The notes: generated from the sequence alone by a model not told the origin. A stretch of 64,000 nt of DNA from Protonemura montana (GCA_947568835.1 OX387604.1:18877076-18941075), one strand, 5' to 3'. Shown: positions 1 to 13,589, numbered from the stretch's first letter. Numbers and translations: made by a program.

Positions 1-548
1 TGAACCGTGGGGAAGCAGGGCATCAGATTCCAAGGCGAAGGTGCCACTGTTCCTTGTCATCCTGCACCAGCCTGCCTGAAGACGGCCTGCCAGCAGACGG
101 CCTACCAGCACACGAGCAGCCAACAGCCAGCAGTGAGCCTGTCTTAACACCAAGCAGAAGAGCGCGCGAAACAGTGTCGAGTACTGCAACTCGCGAACCA
201 GAGACAGGCGATCGCTCAAGTGCCGCCTTGTAAACAATATTACGGGCACGGGCTCCTTTGGATAGATGCAGGAACGCGAGGTTCAAACGTGTCAGACGCT
301 AGCACAGTGGAGTATTAGCAGAGAGGTGCCACAGTGTGTTTGCTAGGTAGAAATTTACGGGTGAAAGCACGCAGGTTTGGATTTGAAAAAAAAAGCCTAG
401 TGTCTAGTGCGTAAGATTGACTGTACCGATATTTTGTTTGTTTCTTGGCGTTTGTTTCATTATTGGTCGGTTGCTAACGTCTTTATCTCGTGCTGGCAAA
501 CTAGATGACTGGAACTTGGATATTTGTCGTTCGGTTTGGTTGTTGTTG

Positions 549-608
549 AAGGCGGAAAGGGCGGAAAGGGTGGAAAGGGCGGAAAGGGTGGAAAGAGCGG
601 AAAGGGCA
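549..608. repeat. GGAAAGGGC-type short tandem repeat
   Basis: About six units of a 9-10 bp purine-rich repeat. It gives Gly-Lys-rich or Ala-Glu-Arg-rich reading frames that are repeat artefacts. Confidence 0.8.
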
Positions 609-1647
609 CTGGAGGAATGTGGATCAGACGTGCAGCCCTTCTTTGCGACCACTCGACAAGTTACAGCTCCGGCTACGACGTCGGCTCCTGCACCAAGGAA
701 AGCGTAACATCCAGACGCCAGTCCTTCCAGCCATCTTCTCACTGAGCTTGTCTTTTATCTATCTACCTTTCACGGCACATTTCGGAAAGATTTTGCCGCT
801 TTTGGGGCGTTGGGGGCGAGATTCGACCCGTTTCCTATTGATTAGAAAGCATCGTTAAAGAGATAGCGCGACTGGGCATAGGCCATGCCTCCAACCGTCT
901 CAAAGAAAGGCTAACGGAAATGCGTGGCCCACTCAGTTCTTGAGACGCTCCACTCAATTTTTATATAAATCACTATTTTGTTGAAATCTGGATTACGAAG
1001 TTCTAAATTTTGAAACAGTTTTTTTTAGAGGATAAATTGTTAAAGGTTAATTTTCTAATCGTTAAATTTGACCGATATTTCACACTTAAAGAGTCATGTT
1101 TTTAAGGTTAGGCATACTATTTACAATGTTGTGATATAAAAGTAGAATTTGTTCTAATTGCGTGATTTGACTCGCGCATGTTTCGTTAACTCGTTGACAG
1201 TTGTATTCGTTTGAACTAGAGTGTCTTAAATTTGCCAACGCGTTGCGATTTCGACTGCATTTTCAATTGTTGACAAGTAACACATATTTTAAACACATAC
1301 AAGTTTTACCAAAAAAAAAAACACACACACACAACGAATAATATGTTCAAATAGAAACTAGACCGCGCTCGTAGTAGATTTCCTCGCCCGAAAACCCGTG
1401 AGTGAGCGAACAGAAATATCTTCACAGCATCAAAATTTGAAGAAAATGAACACCTCAGATCTCCCTTCGTGAACTACCAACCACACAGCACACCGACATG
1501 TTTGAGGGCATCAAAAACAACGCTATCTCGAAGTTGGCGCTCTCGAGGTTCCTCTCTCAAAGCCTGTGAGTGCGTCTTGAAGATGTGTCCAACCTGTCCA
1601 AGATTTCCTTGCTGTCACACGCAGCTCACTTTGCACTCGTCCCTGAA

Positions 1648-1745
1648 ACCCACCCTAGAAAAGCACCCTAGAAACGCACCCTAGAAACCCACTCTAGAAG
1701 CACGCCCTAGAAATCCACCCCAGAAACCTACCCTAGAAACCCACC
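1648..1745. repeat. ~15-bp CACCCTAGAAAC tandem array
   Basis: About seven imperfect units of ACCCTAGAAACCC-like sequence, some with AAGCAC or ACGC variants. Confidence 0.75.
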
Positions 1746-4700
1746 CTAGCACCTAGATAGTGCTGGTACGGCCCGGTCGTTGATCTCTCCAACCCAAAAC
1801 ATGCTTAACAAGTGGAACTTTTCCTCTGTACATCTTGTTCATGGTAATTTTAATACCAGCCCTCAATACTAATGTCCAAGTCGATACATCTACAGCTTCT
1901 TGTTTGTAATATCCGTTTTATTTCGATTATTTAACTCTGTTGCCTATGCTATTACACATGTGTCTATTCGTTCTATTACACCTGCTTACATCAATCCAGC
2001 TCTTGTGCCTACATCTTGTGCCTATACTTGTATCAAAGCCCCTATCTACATCAGAGGTACAGCTGTTTAACATGCTTTTCAGTCCATGCATTTCCAAGTA
2101 TTCTTTGTGACAGATAACAATACAATTATATCTTGACAGATCTCTTCTGTTCTGTCTCTTCTTATATTAGTCCCACATTTACATATGCTTTGATCTCAAT
2201 CGGCAGCAACGTTATTCAGTGAGGGGTGGCACCATCTGACTCTACTAGCTCCAAAAGATCGCTTATACTCAAGGATGCATGCATACAAATCCCAATTCTC
2301 TGTGATATCTGCTCTCATTGTCCTGCATGGCGAATTACATCTATCCGATTTGAAGCACTTGATGCGATAAATAGAATCATTACAGCCGGTATTCAGAGAT
2401 ATTTTTTAACGGCCTAGTTGATAGACACTAAGTCAATCAGTCGGCTTTCAGTGCTACTATTTAAACTAGGATCACGCCAGCCTGCTCGCTAAAAATCTAC
2501 TTAATCATGGTCATCGCCATTTCTCTTTTATAAATACCACCATTAGTATGGCGGCTCATAAAATATCGTTTGCCGTCATTAATATTCCCCATCCCTGTCT
2601 CATTCCCTTTAAGCCTTTACACTATGACACTGGATTTATGAAAAGATATCCATGAAAATCGCTTAGTTACTTGTCACACATGACAACCATATCCGTGTTT
2701 TTTGTTTCAAGGGAAATAATAACAATAGAAAAACGAGCTGAAAATTGTGCCATGCCACCACCATTAACGTCAGTTAAACACCAAACTGGCATGATGGTTC
2801 AACGACACATACAAATTCGGCCATGATGATAACATAGTAATAATAAAAACATTAATAATACTAACAATAACAAAGTGTTATGTCAGTTTGCTCAAGGCTG
2901 ACATGTGACAGTCAAAATTCCGTGTTCCCAGGCCGCGTTTGGAAAAAAATATATAAATCACAACAAACATGTGAATTAGACATCTTCCCGTTGCAAAGTG
3001 GAGCGCAAATCAGCTAAATATCAGCTGCAAATCAGCTGCAAATCGGCACTCTGCAGACGTAGAACACCAGCTTTTGTTCCAAATGGCATCAGAGAGCTCA
3101 ACCTTTAGTCTCTTGCCGGCTGGGACAAAGAAGTAGTCGCCGAAATCGTTCCGTTTCGTCGTAGCAATTTGCTGTCCCGATTGCTTGTTAAGTTCAATCT
3201 GTCCATATTATCACATACCAGTACTTCAGCAAGCCACGTGACCTGGCTTGGCTTGGTTTGGCTCGAGGGTCAAGGAAACTGGCAGGCACCTGGGTGACCT
3301 CTCCAGCACGCTAGAGCTCGCTTCACCTGGATCGCCGCCCCCGCCGGCTATCCATGATCTGATGGAGACGCGCTATTGTGCTGGCCCCAATGGCGAATTT
3401 CTGAACTACTCGATCTGTCGTGCAAAAAGACCACCGAAAAAACATTATCCGTTATAACGACATTGAAAAACCAACTGTGCTTTGGTTGCAACCGTTCTCG
3501 TTTTAACGTTGGGGTAAAGTTTGTTAGCAAATTAACAGTCCATGAACTTCAAATCACGTAATTGTATTAATCTGGCGATGCAACGAACCGTCTAACAACT
3601 TGACCTTCGAAAAGTTACTCAGCATACAAAAGTAGTTCTATAATAGTTCAATTGGACACCAGAGTTCAGGTTAGGTCGCGTTGTGAGTTCAACTTCATTA
3701 GCGCTGGGCATGCAATTATTTAGCACCGATCTCTTCTTTTCACTGCCTTCCCAACTTCCCACCTTCATCTGCAGCTTTTACGCCAATGTCTGGATCTTTT
3801 CTGAGCTTGCTTTGAGCCGCTGAGATTACGTGCTAAGTAATAGCTAGGGTCATGGGACAAGAGTTCCCAATTATCACAATCTATGGCTCTGCTGTAAAGT
3901 TCGTGAAAGGGTAGCAGGTTTACTGTTGGTGTGGCAGCCCTAGCTAGATTTTGTACGCATGGGGTTACATGGCCGCCTCTACCCCTTCGATCTCGTTTGC
4001 CCTGCAGTAGGTAGACGTAATTCTCATCGTTAGTGGACACGAAAGCCTGGAATGAGCCCTAGGCCTGAAAAGCTCTCAGCGTCCAGCTAATAAATCTTGC
4101 GAGCCGGTCCCGTTCTATACCGACTCTTCTAAGCAGCACATGCAGGATTGGATGTCTCAACGTGGATGGGAGATGACTCTCTGGCTGCAGGCTGGTAGCC
4201 CGCCTTGTCCCCCTTTTCAATGCACCCTCTTGGGACCATGAGGGCTCACAGCACACAGCGTCAGAATATGACCGGCTCCGTCTCAGTGTGCAAGACGTTG
4301 AATCATAGATGAGTAAACACCATCTCGCTATTCCCGGATCTATTCACTGTCGCACTCTTGTGCGGTCGCCTTTGTCGTCCACTCAGAAATGTCTGCTGTT
4401 GCCGATATGTAGTGCAGTTTTCAATCGCTTTCCGGAACATGAATTCGAAAGGCGGAGGTTTCCAGAGCTGGACCGTCACTCGATCATAAATGCAATCAGC
4501 ATAATACCTTCGAGACATGTTTATTATGACTTTTCAAACAACATACTAATTACTGTTTCTTTTCTCTTTTAGGTAAGTCACTCGAGATCTTGGATGATCT
4601 CTTCTCGTTTCCTTGCTTGATTGTTTCGTACTGGGTGAGTGAGCGGTGCAAAGCGCAGATATCGCGGTAAGCATTTTGATAGCAAAATATTACTTCGGAA

Positions 4701-5909
4701 ATTCATCGAGCTGGCGTGATTGGTGAACAATCGATTAAAGATGGATTCACGCATGGGCTATAGATCAGCATCTTTTAGCGAGCTCGGTTCTTTGAACTGG
4801 ACGTCTTACAGATGTGAAGGTCATACGAAGGTCATGCGAAGATCACTTTAATTGCGCATGTCTGGCAAAACATGTTTAGATAAGAGTGCATCTTCCCGAG
4901 TGCATGGGTTGGTTAGAGCACAGTACAGGTAAACGAAACTAATCCCTCTCATCTGACCTGGTTCTCGTTCACAAAATATTTTAACAATTGTTAAAGTCGT
5001 AGGTCAGAAACTTCGCCAAACTGAGCATAGTTCTTCGACCTGCTAATAGCCTTAGCTCATTAATTTTTTGGATAAAATGCGGTAATCTTTTCTTTCATAT
5101 ACACACATACTTTACGACCAACTCTTACCAAAAAAAAAACTGAATAGCCTACAGTGAAGTAATCACCAATCATTTGATAAAAATCATTTAAAATCACTAG
5201 TCAATATTTCTTTTACTAGTTTAGTTGCTGTGTGTGTTTACCTGTTTTACTTCGAAAAAAAAACACATTTTTTTGAAAAATAAGATTGGCAGTTAGGTGT
5301 AAAATCAATAAATGGCTACCTTCAAAAAATGTGAGTCCCAGACAATTAAACGTGAAAAAAGCACTTAAAGCGTACAAAAACAGTTAGTGTGGGTAATTTT
5401 TCTCTTTTCCCCCAATTTCGTAGCGCAGAATGACAAAATTTTCAATTCGTTCTTGAAGTTTAGATTTGAACTTGGTGTAGAGATTTAACGGGATATAGTG
5501 TTGGCTATTTCATGTCAACCAATATGTCACGCGTTGCTTACTCCGTTGTCCAACCCGTCCAGTTTCGCCAGCCTGCCCACTGCAAGGCATGATTGCGAGT
5601 GAAATATCCAGGAGCTAGGGGACGTGACTCTGCATCTGGCTTCTGGCTAAATGCATCTGGCTTGCAGCAAATCTCAGCTCTACATTACTTTATCATATAT
5701 AACCACTGGCTAACACACTAAGTTCAAACAAATTTAATCCTCTAGATCAAGAAATTATCTTTTATCACTTTATTTGGAGCTATATATCACTTACTACTCT
5801 TGCTCAGAATGAATTTGTTATCTTATAGCATTTGACTCGCTAGTTAAATTGTGCTGTCGAACGCTGTGTGTCGAACACAGCAACGCTGTGTGCTGTTTCG
5901 GTGTAAAAA

Positions 5910-7645
5910 CATACGCGTCATTCCATGTCAAATCAACTGCCCAAAAAACCGTCACCTCTCAGAAATCAACCAAACTTGGTAGGATGATGACCACATCATT
6001 TCTATTGTTGACCTATTTTTTTGTTTGCCTCTGAGTCAATCGGTTCACCCGGTACGGCCCAGAAACGGCGGGACGGCACTGCATTTTGGGGTACACGCGC
6101 CGCCTTTCTTTCTCAAATTGCGTCGGCTGTAGTTAAGATAGATTAATGAAAAAATATTTACTTGACAGGCACTGAAATTTTGTTTCATAAAATATAAATT
6201 CCGTTTATTAAAAAAAAAAAAAAAAAAAAAAAACTTCCCCCTTTTTATTTTTTCTATCCCTATTATCTTTCAAAGCGGTATTTTGACTTTCTTGAAAAAA
6301 TCAATTTGATAGCTATAAGTATAAACTCCATTTTCTGAAAGTTTCAGAGTGGGACAGTGAGGGAATTTAGGGATACAAATTAAAAAGTGTAAAAAATCGC
6401 ATGTTTTTTTTCATGTGTTTACGAGTTAGGGTTAGTCCACACATAATCAACACAGCACTAAACCTGGCCAACTGTTATGTGAAATAGAAGTATGCTTACG
6501 CATAGAGTAGGCTTAGGACAGAATAATACAAATGTTTCCCAAGTTTTGTGCCGCGCCGATCATGCGCAGTAGCAGTCCAAACGTTTAGCACTTTGCAGTG
6601 TTTTGGTACGCCTTCCACGACGTTTGGGCTTTTAGCTCACAACTCGTTAAAGATAATGAAAAAAAATGAAGTAGCCAATAGAAAGCTGAGAAAATTTCGG
6701 TGAGGTGACGTTGAAAAAAATGCATGAAAATATAAAAACTACTCTTAATTTACAAACATCCCCTAATTTGAAGTAAAAATAATTTACCCTGCTCTTAACT
6801 TGACGAAAATTTAATGAGACATTACCAAAGAACCGATTAAACTTATCTGAAAGTTTCGTGATAAAGAACGTGCCAGTTTTTGATGTACATTTTTTTTTCT
6901 CGAATAAATAAGTATAGTCAGCAACATCTCAATAAGTTAAGTGTAAGTCAGCACATCTTATAATTGTGATTTTCCTATTCGATTCCGAAATCAAGAAAAA
7001 GAAATATCTCAAAAACTTTGGCGAATTCCATCACTAAACTTTAAAGCATACTTTTATTGCACATAACAGTTGGTCAGGTTTAGTGCTGTGTTGATTTTGT
7101 GTGGACGAACCCATTTATTCGTAAACACATGAAAAAAAACATGCGATTTTTTACACACGGCGATACTTTTTTATTTTTTTTCTCAAAATTCCTTCACTGT
7201 ACCACTCTGAAACTTTCAGAAAATGGAGTTTATACTTAAAGCTATCAAATAGATTTTTCATGAAAGTAAAAATATCGCTTTGAAAGATAATAAGGGTAGA
7301 AAAAATAAAAAGAGGTAAGAAAGGGATTTCAATTTTTTTAATAAACAAAGATTATATTTTATGAAACAACATTTCATTACAAGTAATTTTTCTCATTAAC
7401 CTATATTAACTACAGCCGACGCAACTTGAGAAAGAAAGCGGCGCGTGCACCCCAGAATTCAGTGCCGTTCCACCGTTTCTGGGCCGTAGCGGGCGAACCA
7501 TTTGACTCTGCGGCAAAAAAAAAATATATGTTTCAACAACAGAAATGATGTGGTCACCATCGTACCAAGTTTGGAAGATTTCTAAGAGGTGAAAGTCAAT
7601 TTTCCAAAAGAATTTGTTGAATTGATATGGAATGACCCATACGGA
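5910..7645. mobile_element. Foldback element with ~600-bp inverted arms
   Basis: The left arm (about 5910-6497) is repeated as reverse complement at about 7044-7645. Shared landmarks in mirrored order: TCATTCCATGTCAAAT, the AAACTTGGTA stretch, a GGCCC-AGAAACGG block, a long A/T tract, TTTCTGAAAGTTTCAGAGTG and ACACATGAAAAA. The ~550-bp spacer is AT-rich with no ORF. Either a long-TIR MITE/foldback element or two head-to-head copies of one repeat. No coding capacity seen. Confidence 0.8.
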
Positions 7646-8260
7646 AACAAGGGGCTTTGTTCGCTAGCATGAAGTACGCCCCCTGCACGTTGATATTCTA
7701 GAAGAAAGAGCAGCACGTTGAGAAATGGCGTACTCTGGTAGAAACGGCTGCACGTGTCCACCGCTTGGCTTTGGGCTAGAAATTCGAATGTAGCGCTCCA
7801 AACGGCGTTCAAACCGAGCGGATTAGGCACAGGAATCACAGCTAGCGGTAGAAAGCTGCGGCATGCGGCATGCCTGAAGCAGCAAAGTCATGCTTGCTAG
7901 TAAGATGCTACCACAATCAGTAGTTGTTAATTTGAATTCAATTAAAATTAAAATAAGGAAGCAAAATGAACAGGGCGTTTTTACAATCAACTACCAGACA
8001 TGCAGAGACAATTTTTCTGGCAATTTCGGTAATTTTTATTTTTGCTTAACAGGGCAACACTTCAAAACTTTAAAACCACATTCGTCTCCAGTTGAATATA
8101 TCAACGAAGGCACATTTTTAGTTGGAAATTGTGACAAAACCAAAAAATGGTTTTGGATCATTCGAATGCCGATAGATGGCTAGTAAATACTGTCAATTTT
8201 GTCTCCATTTGTCTCCCTACCAAAGATAGGGAGGTAGGGAGACAAAAAAGAAAATGCATT
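7646..8260. other. No gene supported
   Basis: A 97-codon open frame at 7890-8183 has no recognisable family. A perfect 14-bp hairpin lies at 8208-8246. Confidence 0.5.
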
Positions 8261-8261
8261 T

Positions 8262-8510
8262 TTTGCCTGGAGATTCCGCGAGGAAACTGAAACCAGGGAG
8301 CGAAGGATGGAAACCAAATTAGACTGGAAAAATGTACGACCGTACGAACCCAGGATACGAACCCGGGACTTCCCAGTTCCCCGTCGAGTGCTCTAACAAC
8401 TGAGCTATCCTGGCAAACAGATTATAGCTTCGCGGGGTGGGATAAGAGATTCCGTAAAGGGGAAGAGGCCTATGGCGACTAGTATGAACGAGTACTTAGC
8501 AACTCTATAA
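8262..8510 (-). mobile_element. tRNA-derived SINE, copy 1
   Basis: On the minus strand the head at 8350-8414 reads GCCAGGATAGCTCAGTTGTT, followed by AGAGC and CCGGGTTCGTATCCTGG: Pol III A-box and B-box type sequences with D-arm and T-arm pairing. The body (AACCAGGGAGCGAAGGATGG on +) and flanks match the copy at 30.3-30.56 kb. Too degenerate to be a working tRNA. Confidence 0.8.
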
Positions 8511-10376
8511 TGCTAATTCAACGGTCACATGTACAGACTGGGCTGTCACTTTTCGTCGAATCCCGTTTTATCTATGAAAGACGTTAGTTGCGGGGTTTTT
8601 GGTTTTTCTGGTCATTCAACAAGGGAAGGGAGGTTATGGAAGATGTAGGAAGTCAGCAAGTATTCATCTTTGCAATGCACTCCGGTTAGCACTTTTCAAC
8701 TCTCCATTCGTAACAATAATACTGTAGTAATACTAAATGGCAACTTCCTGTAACAACTAAGAAAAGTAAAGAACTACTGGACCTGCAAGTGCAGTTACTC
8801 TCACCAATCAAACTAGAAGCAAAGGGAGCCAGCAACGGCATTTCACTCAAAACTCGGGCGCGTATATTCGGAATGATATAAATGAGCTAGGTGCCACTCT
8901 CCTCGTGACATAGCCCTCTATTCACCCAATACTGTAGCCACTACACAGAAAGGCCGAGTGCGAGAGCTGCTGTCTAGTTTAGTGAATCGTCGCCAGGCTG
9001 CGCCGACGCCGACGCCGACGCCAACACCAACGCGCACGACGCCGCTACGCCGCGACGGCAACAAGTGCAGCTCAGTGCAAGTCTGGCGTCGGCGACGTCA
9101 GTTGATCGCTTCGCTCTGAGGCTGGTGTTATCTTCCCGGGACGCGTCCGTCTCTGTTTTCTTGGTTTTTGCCAGCACCGTTTTCCCAGAGACAAAATAAA
9201 AGTCTACCTCGCTTTGTTTAGACATTTTGTATGGATTTGTGTTAGCGAGAACAGGTCGTACTGTAGGATAACGGCGTGTGTTGGTGGCTTAGCGCCTAGT
9301 TCCAGGCTTACTTCGAGGCTTAGTTCGAGATCTTGTCAAGAAGGAGCCGTGTGACCGAGTGTCAGTGTCAGTGTCATTGTCAGTGTCAGTGTCAGTGTCA
9401 GTAAAGTTTCAGTGTCAGTGGGACGCTCAGGAGGTCTCGACTTCCCAGTAGGGCAGGAGTGCTCCCCGCGATTGCGTATCCATGTCAAACGTGCTCTCTT
9501 GGAGAGAGTGATCTCGTTATTATTGCCCCCTAAACCTACAGCAGTGCTCGATAAGAAAATAATAGTGAGCTACTTGAAATGTTGTGTAATAAAGGCAGGG
9601 AAACTATTGCCTACCTTGAATAAGCTCATTGACACAGGCTGTTCTGAATATTGATAGAGGCATGCATGGAGTATATACGCTATTCAGTGAATGGATCTGA
9701 TTATGAACGTATGTGCTACCTTGCAATGCAAATATAGGTGAAGGCATATGAAAGTACAACATTTTCTGAAAGGATCATTAATTAAAAAATTCCTTGACAA
9801 GTTTCAATATATTAATGTGAGATGTAATTGGAAGCCATGGTTACAGCCGAAACCGATCACCATTCAATGCTAATTACGACAATACTCTTTAAAAGTCTCT
9901 CACATTTAAAAACGAAAAGTTACTCTGCCTATGATGTTCGTAAGGAGGTATAGGTAAATAATACGCGCTTACAAGATAAAACGATTTAGAATTTGAACGA
10001 CGCAAGACGCTTTTATCCCTCAAAGTTATCCTCAAAAGAAAATTTCTTTCTAAAACTTTCAATCACCACGTACAATCTGTTTGCTCCCTCGAAAGGAGAT
10101 ACGCTTGAAGCTTGATGCTTGAAGCTTGAAGCTTGACGCTTCAAGCGTGGAGCTTGTCCCTGTTCCAGACGACTTCGCGAATTATTCATCGTCCCCAAGG
10201 TCCTTGTCGGGAGCGGGCAACGCTTGCACGGATCCTTTCGCTTTCGATAGAGAAAATCGGAATTCGATCCAACCGGGACGCGTTAAAAACACTTGGCTCC
10301 CTTTTTGAACAAAAAAGCAGCGGCTCTGAGAGGCAAGCTAATATTTAGCTATCGCCGGTGACAAAGTCGTTATGTT
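8511..10376. other. No gene supported
   Basis: Contains GCCGAC repeats (about 9001-9027), a 6-bp GTCAGT array (9360-9420) and an imperfect GCTTGAAGCTTGAC run (10105-10150). The minus-strand frame at 8974-9225 starts with a plausible ATG but matches no family I know. Confidence 0.45.
9360..9420. repeat. Hexanucleotide GTCAGT array
   Basis: About nine GTCAGT units with an ATTGTC and a TAAAGTTT interruption. Confidence 0.85.
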
Positions 10377-10394
10377 TCACAGCATCGAGTCTTC

Positions 10395-10543
10395 AGCAGT
10401 CAGCATTTGACAGTTAGCGTCAGCATTCACCAGTTAGCGTTCAGCATTCACCAGTTAGCGTTCAGTATTCACCAGTTAGCGTCAGCATTCACCAGTTAGC
10501 GTTCAGTATTCACCAGTTAGCGTCAGCATTCACCAGTTAGCGT
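10395..10543. repeat. ~21-bp CAGCATTCACCAGTTAGCGT array
   Basis: About seven units alternating between GCGTCAGCATTC and GCGTTCAGTATTC variants. Confidence 0.88.
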
Positions 10544-12490
10544 TACTGATGACATCAAAGTCGTCCAAAACCTCCCACTCTTTCAGCCACTCCGTGCTAT
10601 GATATTACATTTAGCCATTTCACGGATATCATGGGCAAGTGTCGACAGGCTTCCAACCAACTACCACCCTAACACACTACCTCCTTACCACCCTACCACC
10701 CTACCAGAAACAAGATCCTGCACCCTATCACCCTGCAATGCGCTCCACAGGTGCAGTTGCACAGGTGTTCAGGTGTTATCCGCGCCTGCTGCTTCATCAC
10801 TCTCACTGCTGACTGCTGATAGTCGTAGTCTGCAACCAATCAAATGAGCGGTACACACAAGTTCAGCTACTCACGAATCAGGATCACTTAAGACTCAGTT
10901 CACGTATTTAACCATGGCTTGTTTACCCCGATTCAGGCTGAATCGATAGCAGGTACAGTCGGCGCCACTCCTTGCCCGTTTGGTCAGAGAGCGCGCGTGG
11001 CGACCCCCTACCAAGCCCCTAAAAGCAGCTACCTTCTGCAGCTGACGCGTACGGGACTGATCTCGAATCTTTCACTTGTTTCAGCTGTTGACCTGTTGCT
11101 TGCGTCTCAGCCTTAGCATTTGCTTGCCCCACCTCATCCCTTCGCAGCATTTCTTGGGCATCTCTGCCAGCTTGGTTTGCTTTGCCTGGTGCTGTCGTGT
11201 CGGAATCGGTTTTCAACGCACTGTCCGCCATTCCCCTTGGGGACACATTCCGATGTTAGTTTATGTGTCGACTCGATTACCTCTTACTTTGGTTGAGCCA
11301 TTCTTTCAAATAAAATATTTCTATAAGTAGGGCCGGTACTCATAAATGCTAATAAGATTGTTTGTTGTTTTCCAAAAAGGACACAGTAGATAATACCAGA
11401 AATATAGGGCAAATGCCGAATCGCGAGTGCGAGTGGAGAGTTGTAGACTGAGTGTCTAGACTTTGACTTAACCAGTTGCTCGAGTGCTCGAGTTGACAGT
11501 AAGATATCAAGTGAACACGAACCAATCAGCTATTCGACTGTACTCAGCAATTCCCGACTCGAGTTGCAGCGTCTTTCTTTAAGTGCAGTCAAGAGTGACC
11601 AATTGTGGCGAAACAAAGTGTTAATTTATACATCGATCGAGTCTCAGCCAGAAAGAGTGCAGCCAGGCGAATGCAAGTGCGATTAGCATGAATTGCTGAC
11701 CGTCAGAGACAATGAATTATGTGGGCCGCCGTCACTAGGTCGATAGAGATGGTCATCGAATTCATCGAGTATTATGCTTCCAGGTAATTTCAGCACGCAA
11801 CATACAACATAAAATATCAAAAGCATAACAACACGTGATTATTGTTTTTGGTTTTCTAAGTTAGTGGTGATGCATGCTGGGTTGAGGAGCTTGGCCAGTT
11901 ATCAAGGAAATAGATCGGAATCGGTATAGAAGTTACATGAAAAGCCTTCGCCATCGATGGAACCTGTTGCGTTTAGCAATGCTTGTGAGCCTGCCCGCCG
12001 CTTTAGACCGTGCCTGTGTGTTCTTTTTATCGGAGCCTCACGACAATAACCGATCAATATCTGCGTAATAATAACCCCCTCTCCCTTGCCCTGCCCTGCT
12101 GGTTTCGACTCTAGTCTTCGAACTCAAAACATTGCTCACCCCAAGCGCCGGGCAAAACCGCAGGGTGGTGGGTGGGTAGGTGGCGGGTGGGTGAGGGAAG
12201 GCTATGGATTTTACACGACAGTACACGTGCCAGCGACCAACAGCTACGCGCGTTTTTATATTTCACGTGGCAAATTTGTTATCAACAGAGGCGACTAAAA
12301 TCTACGGGAGTCGCCAGGACAAACTGTCAATTTTCATGGCTGGGGACAGTAAAAAGTGGTCGTTTTTCTGATCCACGGTGGTGTGTGGTCACCGCTCGTG
12401 GCACGCCTGCCTTTAGGGAGGGGTAGGGAGGGGGGTGGGGGGCGTGACACTTGCTAAATAATGCATTCCTTGGTCGCCCGCTCGTCGACT
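10544..12490. other. No gene supported
   Basis: Unique-looking sequence with short CCTACCACC and GGTGGGTGGG runs. None of the open frames of 60-85 codons has a recognisable domain or clear splice context. Confidence 0.45.
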
Positions 12491-12493
12491 GAC

Positions 12494-13589
12494 GGTGCCC
12501 CTGTATCAGGTGTGCTCTGAATCAGATGTGCCCTGAATCAGATGTGCGCTGAATCAGGTGTGCCCTGAATCAGGTGTGCCCTGAATCAGATGTGCCCTGA
12601 ATCAGATGTGCCCTGAATCAGATGTGCCCTGAATCAGGTGTGCCCTGAATCAGATGTGCCCTGAATCAGATGTGCCCTGAATCAGATGTGCCCTGAATCA
12701 GATGTGCCCTGAATCAGATGTGCTCTGAATCAGATGTGCCCTGAATCAGATGTGCCCTGAATCAGGTGTGCTCTGAATCAGATGTGCCCTGAATCAGATG
12801 TGCCCTGAATCAGATGTGCCCTGAATCAGATGTGCCCTGAATCAGATGTGCCCTGAATCAGATGTGCCCTGAATCAGATGTGCCCTGAATCAGATGTGCC
12901 CTGAATCAGATGTGCCCTGAATCAGATGTGCCCTGAATCAGATGTGCCCTGAATCAGATGTGCCCTGAATCAGATGTGCCCTGAATCAGGTGTGCCCTGA
13001 ATCAGATGTGCCCTGAATCAGATGTGCCCTGAATCAGGTGTGCGCTGAATCAGATGTGCCCTGAATCAGATGTGCCCTGAATCAGATGTGCCCTGAATCA
13101 GATGTGCCCTGAATCAGGTGTGCGCTGAATCAGATGTGCCCTGAATCAGGTGTGCGCTGAATCAGATGTGCCCTGAATCAGATGTGCCCTGAATCAGGTG
13201 TGCCCTGAATCAGATGTGCTCTGAATCAGATGTGCCCTGAATCAGGTGTGCGCTGAATCAGATGTGCCCTGAATCAGATGTGCCCTGAATCAGATGTGCC
13301 CTGAATCAGATGTGCCCTGAATCAGGTGTGCGCTGAATCAGATGTGCCCTGAATCAGGTGTGCGCTGAATCAGATGTGCCCTGAATCAGATGTGCCCTGA
13401 ATCAGGTGTGCCCTGAATCAGATGTGCTCTGAATCAGATGTGCCCTGAATCAGGTGTGCGCTGAATCAGATGTGCCCTGAATCAGATGTGCCCTGAATCA
13501 GATGTGCCCTGAATCAGATGTGCCCTGAATCAGATGTGCCCTGAATCAGATGTGCCCTGAATCAGATGTGCCCTGAATCAGGTGTGCTC
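12494..13589. repeat. 16-bp minisatellite TGTGCCCTGAATCAGA
   Basis: About 68 nearly identical head-to-tail units. Variants: GGTGTGC for GATGTGC, and GCTCTG or GCGCTG for GCCCTG. The variants recur in blocks (for example GGTGTGCGCTG units at several positions from 13035 on), which suggests block duplication inside the array. Stop codons occur, so it is not coding. Confidence 0.97.

Larger units (their letters stand above)
1..5890. other. No gene supported; short arrays only
   Basis: Short open frames here lack recognisable domains. Visible structure: a ~9-bp GGAAAGGGC array at 549-608 and an ACCCTAGAAA-type ~15-bp array at about 1648-1745. Upstream Syt7 exons could be hidden here but I cannot identify them. 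Confidence 0.5.

Noticed and set aside
404..742. Minus frame with Ala-Leu-Ser-Thr repeats and plus frames with Gly-Lys or Ala-Glu-Arg repeats
   Set aside because: All come from one 9-bp purine repeat.
8350..8414. Functional tRNA gene
   Set aside because: The acceptor stem and T-arm overlap, the anticodon arm is poor and the flanks are SINE body, so it is a SINE head. The same applies to the other tRNA-like segments at 26-40 kb.
8974..9225. Minus-strand 83-codon frame starting MSKQSEVDF
   Set aside because: Plausible start, but its second half is GCCGAC repeat and there is no family match or splice context.
12494..13589. CRISPR-like regular repeat
   Set aside because: Units are directly head-to-tail without spacers and the genome is eukaryotic.
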